Assembly: GCA_016180855.1 (NCBI GenBank) | Contig: JACPAL010000022.1 | Span: 1 to 61,931, forward strand | Direction: 5' to 3' | DNA: 61,931 nt | Source of the DNA: Deltaproteobacteria bacterium | GTDB lineage: Bacteria > UBA10199 > JACPAL01 | Shown here: positions 26,665 through 35,677 of the stretch, piece by piece | How the letters are laid out: each line of letters opens with the position of its first letter | How positions within the stretch are numbered: position 1 is the first letter of the stretch | Translations under genes and position numbers: made by a program | Notes under the pieces: model-generated | Database searches by the model: none | The model's input: the letters and a program-made list of their open reading frames with translations, nothing else | Told to the model about the DNA's origin: nothing

Positions 26665-27279
26665 CTAGTCAGCAAGTTTCGATCTTGCATAAAGCCAGGT
26701 GACAAAAGCCAGCGATGCCCCAACCGCTTGGGATGTGAGTGTGTAGGCGTCGAACGGATTTTTGAATCGCCAGGCGACCTTTTTTGTTACAGAGCAGGCG
26801 ATCCTGTGAGTGGCCAGTGCTGTTGTTCCTCCCAGCACAGAGCCTGCGAGGAGAAAAAGAGGCAGCCTGGAGTTATCAGATTTCGATTTTTCTAGAGAAG
26901 GGACCCCAAAAATATACTGCGTTAATATAAGTGCCAAGGTGGCACCAATAAGGAGACCTACCAAGACGACGGGGATGTTATTTTTTTTGCCAAACTGCAT
27001 AACACCATCCGACAATCTCCTTTTTACCTCTACAAGATCCGGTGTTAGGCGCACGGCTCCAAAAGGATATCCGGAAAGTGCAAATTTTTCTCCCATCCCG
27101 AATATATGACTCGCCTCTCGGGCAAGAAACCCTCTCGTAAATTGAGATCTTGATACGGCATCTTCCAGATAAGTACCGACGATTGGTGCCGTAAGGCTGG
27201 TACCAGTTTGTACAAGGAGTAACAGACCCGCTTCAGTGATAGGATGCTGACTTGGAAAATAATTTTCTAGTTTTGGCAT
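26665..27279 (-). CDS. Predicted membrane protein, unknown
   Basis: 204 residues, family not recognised. Hydrophobic segments are near residues 17-35 (GLLLLVQTGTSLTAPIVG), 105-125 (IPVVLVGLLIGATLALIL), 140-160 (LPLFLLAGSVLGGTTAL) and the C-terminus. ATG 27279 has AAGGA at good spacing. Longer in-frame starts run into a palindromic repeat and were rejected. It is the only minus-strand gene within the leu/ilv block and sits where leuC/leuD might be expected, so it may be an insertion. Confidence 0.65.
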   Translation of the reverse strand: MPKLENYFPSQHPITEAGLLLLVQTGTSLTAPIVGTYLEDAVSRSQFTRGFLAREASHIFGMGEKFALSGYPFGAVRLTPDLVEVKRRLSDGVMQFGKKNNIPVVLVGLLIGATLALILTQYIFGVPSLEKSKSDNSRLPLFLLAGSVLGGTTALATHRIACSVTKKVAWRFKNPFDAYTLTSQAVGASLAFVTWLYARSKLAD

Positions 27280-27330
27280 AGGATCCTTGGTTCTCTTTCT
27301 GTTGTTATGTGCTCTATCGTAGGCGACAAC

Positions 27331-27515
27331 CACAATTCCGCAGTTGCGGAATTGTGAAATCACCGTAACTCGCCTCATCTCTTCGTTGGCCTTCGGTCGG
27401 GACTCGTTCGACGTACCACCCAAGTACGCCTCACTCGCCCTCCCTCGACCGCCTCGATCTGAAGCGATTCCGGCAATTTACCTAAATTCCCCCGTCAGGA
27501 ACTGCGGAATTTAGG
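27331..27515. repeat. GTAC-core palindromic repeat, copy D
   Basis: Fills most of the gap between a minus-strand membrane protein and the zinc-ribbon gene. Outer arms AATTCCGCAGTT (27334-27345) and AACTGCGGAATT (27500-27511) are perfect. Each end also folds locally: CACAATTCCGCA/TGCGGAATTGTG with a 2-base loop at 27331-27356, and CCTAAATTCC/GGAATTTAGG at 27481-27515. The centre reads ACGTACCACCCAAGTACGCCT. It has the same core as copies A, B and C but quite different arms. Confidence 0.7.
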
Positions 27516-27563
27516 CAAGAATTGGTTGTGGATTTTTTGAAGAATTTTAGTACCTTCTAGCTC

Positions 27564-27857
27564 ATGGCAACCTGCTTTTCTTGTGGGAAGGAATTCATTC
27601 TGCAGGAGAAGGTTGGTAGAAGGGACACCTGCTCCGGTTGCGATGCCGAGATTCATTGTTGCTTTAATTGTGAGTTTTACGATGAACATGCCTACAACGA
27701 GTGTCGGGAACCCCAAGCAGATCGGGTATTAGACAAAGAGAGGGCCAATTTCTGTGATTTTTTTCAGTTAGGTAAACAGTCTCGGCATCGCCTCAAAAAA
27801 AGGGATGAGGTGGCAGAGGCGAAGAAGAAACTGGAGGAGTTATTCCGAAAGAGATAA
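27564..27857 (+). CDS. Small cysteine-rich (zinc-ribbon-like) protein
   Basis: 97 residues. Seven to eight cysteines occur in pairs: [27 protein letters not shown], then NEC and NFCDFF. This suggests one or two zinc sites. The C-terminus is a basic coiled-coil-like helix ([13 protein letters not shown]). It precedes leuB directly and its stop lies 5 bp before the leuB TTG, so they are probably co-transcribed. The function is unknown. Confidence 0.75.
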   Translation: MATCFSCGKEFILQEKVGRRDTCSGCDAEIHCCFNCEFYDEHAYNECREPQADRVLDKERANFCDFFQLGKQSRHRLKKRDEVAEAKKKLEELFRKR

Positions 27858-27862
27858 AGATA

Positions 27863-28933
27863 TTGGTGCTGCCAGGTGACGGGATTGGGCCGGAGGTGAC
27901 GACAGCCGCTGTTCGCATTCTACAGAAGGTAGGGGGTGCTGACCTACCGCTACAGTTTGAAATGGCCGTTGTTGGCGGTGCCGCGATTGATACCACTGGC
28001 GTGCCATTGCCAGCCACTGTTTTAAAGGGTGCTAAAAAGGCGGACGCCGTTCTTTTGGGGGCGGTTGGAGGGCCGAAGTGGGATTCACTCCCTCATCAGG
28101 GGCGACCTGAACAGGCCCTCTTGGGGCTTCGTTTCGGTTTGGGACTTTTTGCCAATCTGCGTCCGGCCCACGTTTTTGATTCTTTGGTCCAGGCCTCGAC
28201 CTTGAAGGAAGAGGTTGTGAGGGGGACCGATATTCTTGTCGTACGTGAGCTAACCGGCGGGATCTATTTTGGAACCCCAAGGGGGATCCGTCGTCGGGCA
28301 GGGAAGAGGGTAGGGTTTAATACAGAGATTTATTCTGTGCCTGAAATGATGCGGATTGCAAAGGTTGCCTTTGAAGCGGCACGACGGAGACGCAAAAAAG
28401 TTGTCTCCGTTGACAAGGCCAATATCCTGGAAAGCTCCATGCTCTGGAGAGAAACCGTCAGCCGGGTTGCCCGACGGTATCCGGATATTGAATTGGTCCA
28501 TATGTATGTCGATAACTGTGCGATGCAGCTCGTGAGAAATCCCCTGCAATTTGACGTCATCCTCACAACGAATATGTTCGGTGACATCCTCTCTGATGAG
28601 GCGGCGATGCTGACCGGCTCAATCGGGATGCTCCCTTCGGCCTCTCTCGGTTCAGGGAAAAACAGTCTTGGACTGCCTCGTGGGATGTACGAACCGGTTC
28701 ACGGGACCGCACCGGATATCGCCGGAAAAGGGCTTGCGAATCCGCTGGCGGCTATCTTATCTTCTGCACTTCTTCTTCGGTATTCATTGGGAGCGGATGA
28801 CTTGGCCAGTCGTGTTGAGGAGGCGGTTCAGGTCGTGTTGCAGGAGGGGGGAAGGACATCGGATATCGGGGGAGGAGGAGTGAAGAGGTTCTCAACCTCC
28901 GAAATGACAGAAGCGGTTTTGGAAAGACTATGA
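27863..28933 (+). CDS. leuB: 3-isopropylmalate dehydrogenase
   Basis: NAD-dependent oxidative decarboxylation in leucine synthesis. 356 residues. Motifs are [12 protein letters not shown] at the N-terminus, the substrate-binding [21 protein letters not shown], and [12 protein letters not shown] with [11 protein letters not shown]. The first plausible codon is TTG 27863. The conserved Lys-Ile before VLPGDG is also in frame upstream (ATA codons), so the exact start is unsure. leuC and leuD are not adjacent. Confidence 0.96.
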   Translation: MVLPGDGIGPEVTTAAVRILQKVGGADLPLQFEMAVVGGAAIDTTGVPLPATVLKGAKKADAVLLGAVGGPKWDSLPHQGRPEQALLGLRFGLGLFANLRPAHVFDSLVQASTLKEEVVRGTDILVVRELTGGIYFGTPRGIRRRAGKRVGFNTEIYSVPEMMRIAKVAFEAARRRRKKVVSVDKANILESSMLWRETVSRVARRYPDIELVHMYVDNCAMQLVRNPLQFDVILTTNMFGDILSDEAAMLTGSIGMLPSASLGSGKNSLGLPRGMYEPVHGTAPDIAGKGLANPLAAILSSALLLRYSLGADDLASRVEEAVQVVLQEGGRTSDIGGGGVKRFSTSEMTEAVLERL

Positions 28934-29949
28934 CAAAGAAATATAAAATAGGGGTGGTGGGGGCGACCGGGGCGGTCGGCCGCGAGATGGTCTCGATTCT
29001 GGGGGAGAGAAAGTTTCCTGTCGAGTGCCTGCGCCTTTTTGCCTCTGAGAAAAGTGTCGGTGAGAAGATGACCTTTTGTGGCAAGGCAATTTCGGTTGAA
29101 CTCCTGCAGGAAAATTCGTTTCAAGGGGAGCAGATTGTCTTATTTTCCGCCGGGGGAACGGTTAGTCAACGGTTTGCACCGCTTGCAGCCGAGGCGGGAG
29201 CTGTCGTCATTGACAATAGCAGCGCCTTTCGGATGGCGGAGGATATCCCCCTCATCGTTCCCGAGGTCAATCCGCAGGATGTTGGTCAATACAAAAAGAG
29301 GCGGATCATTGCGAACCCCAACTGTTCGACGATCCAGCTCGTTGCGGTTTTAAAGCCTCTTCATGATGCGGCCGGTCTTCGTCGTGTCGTTGTTTCGACC
29401 TATCAGTCAACGGCGGGGGCGGGGCAGAAGGCGATGAAAGAGCTCTCCGAACAGGTGGTTGCCCTCTTCAACCAGAGGGAGATTGAAAAACGGGTTTTTC
29501 CGCATCAGATTGCGTTCAATTGTATCCCTCACATCGATGTCTTTCTCGACAACGGTTACACCAAGGAGGAGATGAAGATTGTGAACGAGTCCCGGAAGAT
29601 TATGGGGCTCCCCACCCTTCGGATCACCTCAACGGCGGTTCGGGTTCCCGTTTTTTGCAGTCATTCCGAGTCGGTCAATGTGGAATTGGAGAGAAAATTG
29701 TCGGTTGCTCGTATTCGAGAGATCCTTTCCAAAGCACCGGGCGTTACGGTTTATGATGATCCGTCAAAGAACCAGTATCCGCTCGCTGTAGAGTCAACGG
29801 GAAAAGATGACGTCTTTGTCGGCCGGATCCGGATAGACGAATCGGTTGAAAACGGTTTTAACCTGTGGATTGTCTCTGACAATCTACGCAAGGGGGCTGC
29901 CTTGAACGCCGTGCAGATTGCCGAGTTGCTTGCCGAAAAATATATTTAG
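28930..29949 (+). CDS. asd: Aspartate-semialdehyde dehydrogenase
   Basis: NADPH-dependent step common to lysine, threonine and methionine synthesis. 339 residues. The Rossmann start [16 protein letters not shown] and the catalytic cysteine in [10 protein letters not shown] (near 130) are intact, with the His-containing substrate site in the C-terminal half. It overlaps leuB by 4 bp, the familiar leuB-asd linkage. Confidence 0.97.
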   Translation: MTKKYKIGVVGATGAVGREMVSILGERKFPVECLRLFASEKSVGEKMTFCGKAISVELLQENSFQGEQIVLFSAGGTVSQRFAPLAAEAGAVVIDNSSAFRMAEDIPLIVPEVNPQDVGQYKKRRIIANPNCSTIQLVAVLKPLHDAAGLRRVVVSTYQSTAGAGQKAMKELSEQVVALFNQREIEKRVFPHQIAFNCIPHIDVFLDNGYTKEEMKIVNESRKIMGLPTLRITSTAVRVPVFCSHSESVNVELERKLSVARIREILSKAPGVTVYDDPSKNQYPLAVESTGKDDVFVGRIRIDESVENGFNLWIVSDNLRKGAALNAVQIAELLAEKYI

Positions 29950-29961
29950 ATTTATTTTTTT

Positions 29962-31875
29962 GTGACCGGGGGGCCTTTGTTTAAAAAAGTTGTCGTCCTA
30001 ATCCTCTTCCTGGCGGGGGGGATTCTCTTTGCTTATCCCGACTCAGAGAGGGCACCCTCTTCCCTCTCTGAACCACCGCTGAACCTTGTCTCCTCACAGG
30101 CGGACTTCATGGTGATCGATAATGATAATTATCTTTTTGTAAGTTTTGGAAGCACCATTAAGAGGATTGATCTGGAAACCTGGACATTGGCTTCCGAGCA
30201 AGTGCCTGCACTACAGGACAACAGTAAAGAGACGGGTGGACAGGATCTCCGCGGCGATATCAAAGGGCTCTCACTTCGCGGGAGCACACTTTTTGCCGCC
30301 CAGGCAGATGGGGATCTCATTGTTATTAACTTGAGCAAGATAACCGAAAATCCACGTAGTATTGACCTGGGAAGTGACACGCTGGGGCAGGTGGTGGCCG
30401 ATCAGGAGACTGCCTCCGATGATGACAAGCTCTATATTGCCGATACCACGAATAATGCCATCCTCATTTACGATATCAGTGATGAGAAGGTGACAACGAC
30501 TATTTCACTCAAGGATGCACAGGGGACCGGCATTAAGCCGGTTGCGTTGACCTTGGCCCAGTTCCCAAGCGCCTCGAGCAACACCTCAACAGACACCCTC
30601 TATGTGACGACGGATAAGGGAAAGGTCTTCGTCATTGATGAAGGTTCTACGGCCGTGACCGCGACGATCACCCTCGCAACAACGGATAAAAGTCTCCCGG
30701 CATTGGCCACGTCCCCCGAACGAAATTTTCTCTTTGTCGTCAATTCAACCGACAGTTCCTTGCATGTCATTAATACGTTGAATGATACGGAGGTGGACAC
30801 CAGCTTATCACAGTCCGGGACGAATCCGATCTCGCTGTCGCCGAACGGTTCACTCAAGGGGGTCGCTGTTACGAGTGTGACCGATCCAACGGACATCTAT
30901 GCCTATGTCACAGGGTCCGGTGGAGTTTCTGTTGTGGATCTTGATTTAGGGACGAGCAGTTTTGACAGTTTTACCGTCAAGGATTTCAATGATACCGGCT
31001 CCAGTGATACAGAGGATAATCCCCTCCCACTCTCTTCTGCTCCCGGCCCGATTGTTACTACGTCTGGCAGTGAAGCCCGGTTATTTGCCTCGCTCTCCAA
31101 TGCGAAAATTGCAATCATTCAGGACCATCCGTTTGTGACGATTCAAAGTACCTCTTTGGGGACGAGCTCTTTGACACAAGGAGGCTCTTTTACGATGACC
31201 TTCCAGGCGGATGAGGCGGGAACGTATACCGTCCGTGTCGGTGGCAATCGTACACAGAGCGGCACATCAGTTGATTCCGGAACGGTCAGTTCCGGTAATA
31301 CTGATCAGACGACGGCCACAATCAATTATGATTCGAAGACATTTTCAGAAGGGACCAATCGCCTCTTTGTTTTTGTGACCGATAGTGAGGGAAACGTTGG
31401 GCGTGATGCCGTGGATATAACCGTCGATACTCCGCCGCCGGCGGTCACAATCCGTGAGGTCGGTTTTGGTAATGAGAGCCTGTATGTGACGTTTGATCGG
31501 CTAAGTGCCTCGGATGTGAGATCCTACCGGATCTATCTCGACAAGACGGACGCCTCGTTGGCAACCCTCTCTTCGGCCGGCTCCGTTTCACAACCGGCTG
31601 CAACGGAGTCAACGGTTACGGCAAAGATCTCCGGGCTGGATAATGGGGATCTCTATCAAGTTGGTGTCGAGGCGGTTGACAACGGTGGCAACGTTGGCTC
31701 CCGGACGACAACATTATCAGGAGGGGTAGCAGCATCAGGCCGTCCTGAGGCAACGGTAGGGGTTGCGGGTAGGGCAGGGGAGGCAGGGTGTACCTTACTT
31801 AAGGGAACCTTCCTTTTTCCGAGGTTCCAGAGAGGGGGGGGGCTAAAGATGCTTCCTAAGTCCTTCGATTCATAA
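29962..31875 (+). CDS. Secreted beta-propeller / fibronectin-III protein, C-terminus altered
   Basis: 637 residues from GTG 29962; TTG 29977 is an alternative. A signal peptide (VVVLILFLAGGILFAYP) is followed by YVTN-like propeller blades (about 40-395), an Ig/FN3-like stretch (about 395-490) and a FN3 domain (about 490-595). The tail GRAGEAGC resembles the start of the Cys-containing C-terminal sorting domains seen in deltaproteobacteria. After it the sequence turns unrelated, and the last codons (PKSFDS and stop) are read from a MITE-like repeat. The C-terminus was probably clipped by that insertion. Function unknown; probably on the cell surface. Confidence 0.75.
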   Translation: MTGGPLFKKVVVLILFLAGGILFAYPDSERAPSSLSEPPLNLVSSQADFMVIDNDNYLFVSFGSTIKRIDLETWTLASEQVPALQDNSKETGGQDLRGDIKGLSLRGSTLFAAQADGDLIVINLSKITENPRSIDLGSDTLGQVVADQETASDDDKLYIADTTNNAILIYDISDEKVTTTISLKDAQGTGIKPVALTLAQFPSASSNTSTDTLYVTTDKGKVFVIDEGSTAVTATITLATTDKSLPALATSPERNFLFVVNSTDSSLHVINTLNDTEVDTSLSQSGTNPISLSPNGSLKGVAVTSVTDPTDIYAYVTGSGGVSVVDLDLGTSSFDSFTVKDFNDTGSSDTEDNPLPLSSAPGPIVTTSGSEARLFASLSNAKIAIIQDHPFVTIQSTSLGTSSLTQGGSFTMTFQADEAGTYTVRVGGNRTQSGTSVDSGTVSSGNTDQTTATINYDSKTFSEGTNRLFVFVTDSEGNVGRDAVDITVDTPPPAVTIREVGFGNESLYVTFDRLSASDVRSYRIYLDKTDASLATLSSAGSVSQPAATESTVTAKISGLDNGDLYQVGVEAVDNGGNVGSRTTTLSGGVAASGRPEATVGVAGRAGEAGCTLLKGTFLFPRFQRGGGLKMLPKSFDS

Positions 31876-31980
31876 ATTCGGTGACGAATTTATTCACTCA
31901 GGACTAGTGCTGAGCGAGTAATTTGATTGATTTTTTTGGCTTTTCAGATACGTATGGTAATTACGAGTCGAAGTACTAAG
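31856..31980 (-). mobile_element. MITE-like repeat, copy 2 (125 bp, inverted)
   Basis: Full-length copy in the opposite orientation to the other two. It begins CTAAGTCCTTCGATTCATAA and ends GAGTCGAAGTACTAAG. The stop codon of the propeller gene (31873-31875) lies inside it, and the ATG of the next gene (31981) is the first base after it. Confidence 0.75.
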
Positions 31981-32616
31981 ATGCATCGTATCCTTCTTGG
32001 CCTCTTTCTCATGTTTACGTTGTATCAGCCGTCACTGAGAGCTGCCGAACTGACCCCCCAGTGGTGGTCATTCGAATTTAAGGGCTCCCTTTTTCTCCCA
32101 AAGGGGCAGTTGTTAAAAGACTTTTTAAACTGCTGCTATCCTTCAGGCTCGATGGAATTTGGACTCCTCATTGGTTCAAAATTGGGGGTTGAGGTGGGAG
32201 GGGGTTTTATGACGGCCAAGGCGAACTCGGTTGGCCGTACGAGTGGGCAGGTTGCCGCGGAGGAGTTTCGTTTGACCCTCATACCTCTCTATAACTCAGT
32301 GACCTTTCGGGCCGATTTCAAGGAGGATCAGATTCTTGTTCCCTATGTTAAGGTGGGGCCTGATTATGTCTTCTACCGGGAGAATGTCCAGGGGACGACC
32401 ACCAAAGTGGTGAAATACGGGCTACATTTTACCGGGGGACTCCAATTTCTCCTGGAGGTTGTTGATGAGATCTCCCATTCCTTTGAGGCCGATGTGGGAG
32501 TCAATGATATCTATCTGACACTGGAGGGACGCTATAACTGGATTGATAGTTTTGGCAGTGGCGGCCTTGATTTAAGCCATTGGTCTGCTTCGGCGGGTTT
32601 TTTATTCGAATTTTAA
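31981..32616 (+). CDS. Outer-membrane beta-barrel-like protein
   Basis: 211 residues. A signal peptide (RILLGLFLMFTLYQPSLRA) is followed by alternating aromatic/polar beta strands and a terminal Phe (SASAGFLFEF), typical of small outer-membrane barrels. The frame is open further upstream, but that part is repeat sequence, so ATG 31981 is preferred. No ribosome-binding site other than repeat sequence is seen. It overlaps the convergent RTX gene by 4 bp. The specific role is unknown. Confidence 0.7.
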   Translation: MHRILLGLFLMFTLYQPSLRAAELTPQWWSFEFKGSLFLPKGQLLKDFLNCCYPSGSMEFGLLIGSKLGVEVGGGFMTAKANSVGRTSGQVAAEEFRLTLIPLYNSVTFRADFKEDQILVPYVKVGPDYVFYRENVQGTTTKVVKYGLHFTGGLQFLLEVVDEISHSFEADVGVNDIYLTLEGRYNWIDSFGSGGLDLSHWSASAGFLFEF

Positions 32617-34703
32617 AGAGGCATGTAGCCGTTTTGCCAACCACCAGTCGGACCACTGTTCCCTGAATCCTCGGAGTCGTTGGAAGAACCGTTGGGTGGG
32701 AACGGCCCTGTGGGGGCCCCCGGGGTGCCATTTGTCTGCCACTGATTGAAGGTGCCGCTACCGGGCGATTCCGTAAACCAGGCTTGTCGTTCCGCATCCT
32801 TGAGGAGGACATAGTTCATAGCCAGTTGATGGAGCTGTTCGGAGATCAGTTGGCGGATGTAAGGCAGGTCGTCTTGCTCCATATTGACAATCTCTGTCAG
32901 TTCGACAGCCGAAGCCCCTTCGCCGCCGTACTGTGTAAGGTAGGACTGCAAGCCGTTTAAATCCTCAATACCCGCCTCAATGCTCATCGTGGCACCGTTG
33001 TAGGCATTGGTGACATCCATGCCTCCGCCGCCATCCACAACCTCTTGCGTACCACTGCCAATCGTCGTGTTTGCCGTCCAGAGGGTATCATTACCAGCAT
33101 CTCCGTAGAGCCGGTTTTCCCCGGTACCACCGTAAATATAGTCATTCCCTTCACCGGCAACGAGACGATCATCTCCTGCGGCGCCTCGGAGGATGTCATC
33201 ACCCCCCTGTCCGTAGAACTCGACACGGTTATCATCGGTGACAGCTGCCGTATCATCGCCGGCGCCCAGATAGACGCGACTTTGATCTCCACCGACGGTG
33301 TAGACGAGATCGTCCCCTGAACCGCCTGAAATTTCAACGCTGACCTGCGAGTCAAGCCTCTGCCCGATATCAGAGAGCTGAATCTTAAGCTCTTCAAGGA
33401 TGTCCATTCCACCCCGCAACACAAATTTGATTTTTGTCTCTCCCGATCTGTTCTTTCCCTCGAGGACAAGCGACTGACCGTCCTGAACAGCGGTCCATTG
33501 TTTCAACTCTTCTCCCTCGAACTGATCCAGCAGGTTGAAGGTTAGATCAGACTGATCCGAGACATCATACTCAATCGTACGGACCCCTTCACGTACCCGA
33601 TCCTCTTCCTCGGGGAGATCATCGCGGTTAAAGGGGTTAATGACGGATGAGACATCCATTGCGCCGCTGGCCCAGCTGTCCGTTCCGGAAGCGATGTAGA
33701 TGCCGGTTTCCGCATAACCGTAGGAATTGGTTGTCACGAGGCCTTGGGGATCAAAATTGACGAACTGTAAATTGGCTTCACCAAAAAAGTAGAGCTTCTT
33801 TTGTTCAAAATCAGGGATCAACAGACGACCGGTTCCTGATCCATTTTCAAAATCGATTCGAAGCGTTGAATCCTGACGGGAGACCCGGATCTCTCCTCCC
33901 TCTTCCGGTGCCTGGATAACATACGTCCCGCCACCGCCTGCCACTGAGCTTGTTTGGCCATTCGGTGTCAGTGTCATTGTCTGATAATTTCCCGTGGGGC
34001 CTCCCCACTGGACGCCCCCATTCCCTCCCACCGCCTGGGTTCCGACAGTTCCAGGAACACCACCATCACTTGCGGTCGCAGCGAGTCCAAGTGTGCTACG
34101 AACCTCAGATCGAAGTTGTGCGCTGTCAATAATGCCGTCATGATTGGCGTCGGCACTCCGACCGTTCCCCATCTGGACCAGACCGGGGTCTCCCAGCTGG
34201 AGCCCCAGATTTCGAAGCCGGATTTCATTGTCGTCGCTGATTCCGTCACCGTCTGTATCCAGACTCAAAGGATTGGTTCCATCCTCAATTTCGCGGGCAT
34301 CAAGAATATTGTCACCATCAGAGTCCGGATCAAATCCATCGGGGAGTCCATCACTGTCCATGTCTTGAGACAATTGCTGTTCTAATCTGGGGATGATCTG
34401 TTCGATTTCAGACAGGAGCTGTTGGGCTGCCTGATCCCCTCCGGTTGCGAGCGGGCGTAACTGGTCTCTCAAGGCGATTAACTGCTGAAGTTGCTGTTGT
34501 CGTCTTTCGAGCGAGATCGATTCACTTCCGGGTGTTGGGATATCAGCGGCCCCGGTCCCAACCGTCGTTGAGATAAGAACCGTCTCCTGATTTGGGCCAC
34601 TGGTGATACCGACAAGAGGGCCGGATGAACCTCCCTCTGAAATTGGTTCGGCCGAATCTATTTCTATCCTCTCTGATCGATTTCCAACCGGATTAACAGC
34701 CAA
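32613..34703 (-). CDS. Large protein with TSP3-like and RTX calcium-binding repeats
   Basis: 696 residues. No signal peptide at the N-terminus (MAVNPVGNRSERIEID). A Gln/Leu-rich coiled-coil-like stretch lies at about 65-115, then TSP3-like acidic repeats (DMDSDGLPDGFDPDSDGDN and on) at about 115-165. A beta-rich middle follows, then RTX-type nonapeptides (GQGGDDILRGAAGDDRLVAG, GNDYIYGG, GDAGNDTL) at about 490-560. The C-terminus is Gly/Ser/Asn/Pro-rich and low complexity. RTX repeats without a signal peptide suggest type I secretion, or another Sec-independent route; no type I genes are nearby. Ca2+ binding is a family inference. Confidence 0.8.
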   Translation of the reverse strand: MAVNPVGNRSERIEIDSAEPISEGGSSGPLVGITSGPNQETVLISTTVGTGAADIPTPGSESISLERRQQQLQQLIALRDQLRPLATGGDQAAQQLLSEIEQIIPRLEQQLSQDMDSDGLPDGFDPDSDGDNILDAREIEDGTNPLSLDTDGDGISDDNEIRLRNLGLQLGDPGLVQMGNGRSADANHDGIIDSAQLRSEVRSTLGLAATASDGGVPGTVGTQAVGGNGGVQWGGPTGNYQTMTLTPNGQTSSVAGGGGTYVIQAPEEGGEIRVSRQDSTLRIDFENGSGTGRLLIPDFEQKKLYFFGEANLQFVNFDPQGLVTTNSYGYAETGIYIASGTDSWASGAMDVSSVINPFNRDDLPEEEDRVREGVRTIEYDVSDQSDLTFNLLDQFEGEELKQWTAVQDGQSLVLEGKNRSGETKIKFVLRGGMDILEELKIQLSDIGQRLDSQVSVEISGGSGDDLVYTVGGDQSRVYLGAGDDTAAVTDDNRVEFYGQGGDDILRGAAGDDRLVAGEGNDYIYGGTGENRLYGDAGNDTLWTANTTIGSGTQEVVDGGGGMDVTNAYNGATMSIEAGIEDLNGLQSYLTQYGGEGASAVELTEIVNMEQDDLPYIRQLISEQLHQLAMNYVLLKDAERQAWFTESPGSGTFNQWQTNGTPGAPTGPFPPNGSSNDSEDSGNSGPTGGWQNGYMPL

Positions 34704-34843
34704 GGTACTCTTCCTCCCTCTTTAATAGGATCGGCAACCTATAGCAGTCGAGTTGCCGGCCTTCCTACTGACTTAAGAGCAATTTGCATGCCATATTTTC
34801 AATGGGAGCATTATATAACAACATAAAATCATTGCAGTTTTTT

Positions 34844-34910
34844 ATGGGTCTCGGTGCGGAGGTCATTCTCGCTGCGTTTTTGAGGACATCTTGGGGGGGC
34901 GAGACCCCAT
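34844..34910. repeat. Imperfect inverted repeat in a divergent promoter region
   Basis: ATGGGTCTCG (34844-34853) pairs with CGAGACCCCAT (34900-34910) with one bulged base. It lies in the 255-bp gap between the divergent RTX and TPR-like genes. Nothing else in that gap is recognised apart from AT-rich promoter-like DNA. Confidence 0.35.
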
Positions 34911-34958
34911 GAGTGCCATCTTGACTTTAAGGGGGAAAAGACATGAAAGAGGGCGCTG

Positions 34959-35672
34959 ATGAATCGTATCATTGTTCAGGTTTTTTTTCTGTTTTGCCTC
35001 TCTTTTTCAAAATCTATTTTTGCCCAGGAAGGAACTCCGGAGAAGAACAGTTATAGTCAGGGAATCAGTGAGGCCCACGCATTGGCTGATCATGGGAAGA
35101 TCGATCAGGCGATTGAAAAACTGAAAGAGCTCCTCATTGAAATACAGAAAGAGAAGATCAATCCGCTCCGTTTGAAATACGACCTGGCGAATCTCCTCTT
35201 TCTTCAGGGGCGTTACCAAGAGGCGGAAGTTGTCTACCGAGAGGTGGTCAAAATGGCCGAGGAGGAGAATGAACTGCTTCAAAGATCTCAGGCGCGTGTT
35301 CACCGGATGCAAGAACGAGAGACCAAAAAGACAGATCAAATGGCGATTAAATTGATTGAAATCGAAACCGCCTTAAATCAGGAGGAAAGGCCTGCTGCGG
35401 GCAGTCGCGAGTACCTTCAGAAAGTGCCACTGGAATCTCTTCATTACGAGAGGGCCGGGTCGCTTCTCTCACGTCTTCAGCTCCTCGAAAACAAAATGGC
35501 AGGGCAGATGTTAAATGAGGCGAGACAGATTTTTGATAGTCGTAAAGATTATCCAAAGGTCATTGAAATTCTAAAATCGATTGAGCAGGAATTTCCTGGC
35601 ACGGACGAGATGTCGTCTGTCCTTATTCTGAGGCAGGAGACCGAAAAGAAATTAAAACGGAAACTGTTCTAG
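34959..35672 (+). CDS. Periplasmic TPR-like protein
   Basis: 237 residues. The signal peptide IIVQVFFLFCLSFSKSIFA ends near residue 22. TPR-like helices (AHALADHGKIDQAIEKLKEL; LLFLQGRYQEAEVVYREVV) lie at about 38-100, with charged coiled-coil character after. The C-terminal part has another TPR-like unit (DYPKVIEILKSIEQEFPG). A scaffold or assembly role is possible but not shown. It ends 5 bp from the convergent ahcY. Confidence 0.75.
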   Translation: MNRIIVQVFFLFCLSFSKSIFAQEGTPEKNSYSQGISEAHALADHGKIDQAIEKLKELLIEIQKEKINPLRLKYDLANLLFLQGRYQEAEVVYREVVKMAEEENELLQRSQARVHRMQERETKKTDQMAIKLIEIETALNQEERPAAGSREYLQKVPLESLHYERAGSLLSRLQLLENKMAGQMLNEARQIFDSRKDYPKVIEILKSIEQEFPGTDEMSSVLILRQETEKKLKRKLF

Positions 35673-35677
35673 GAACT

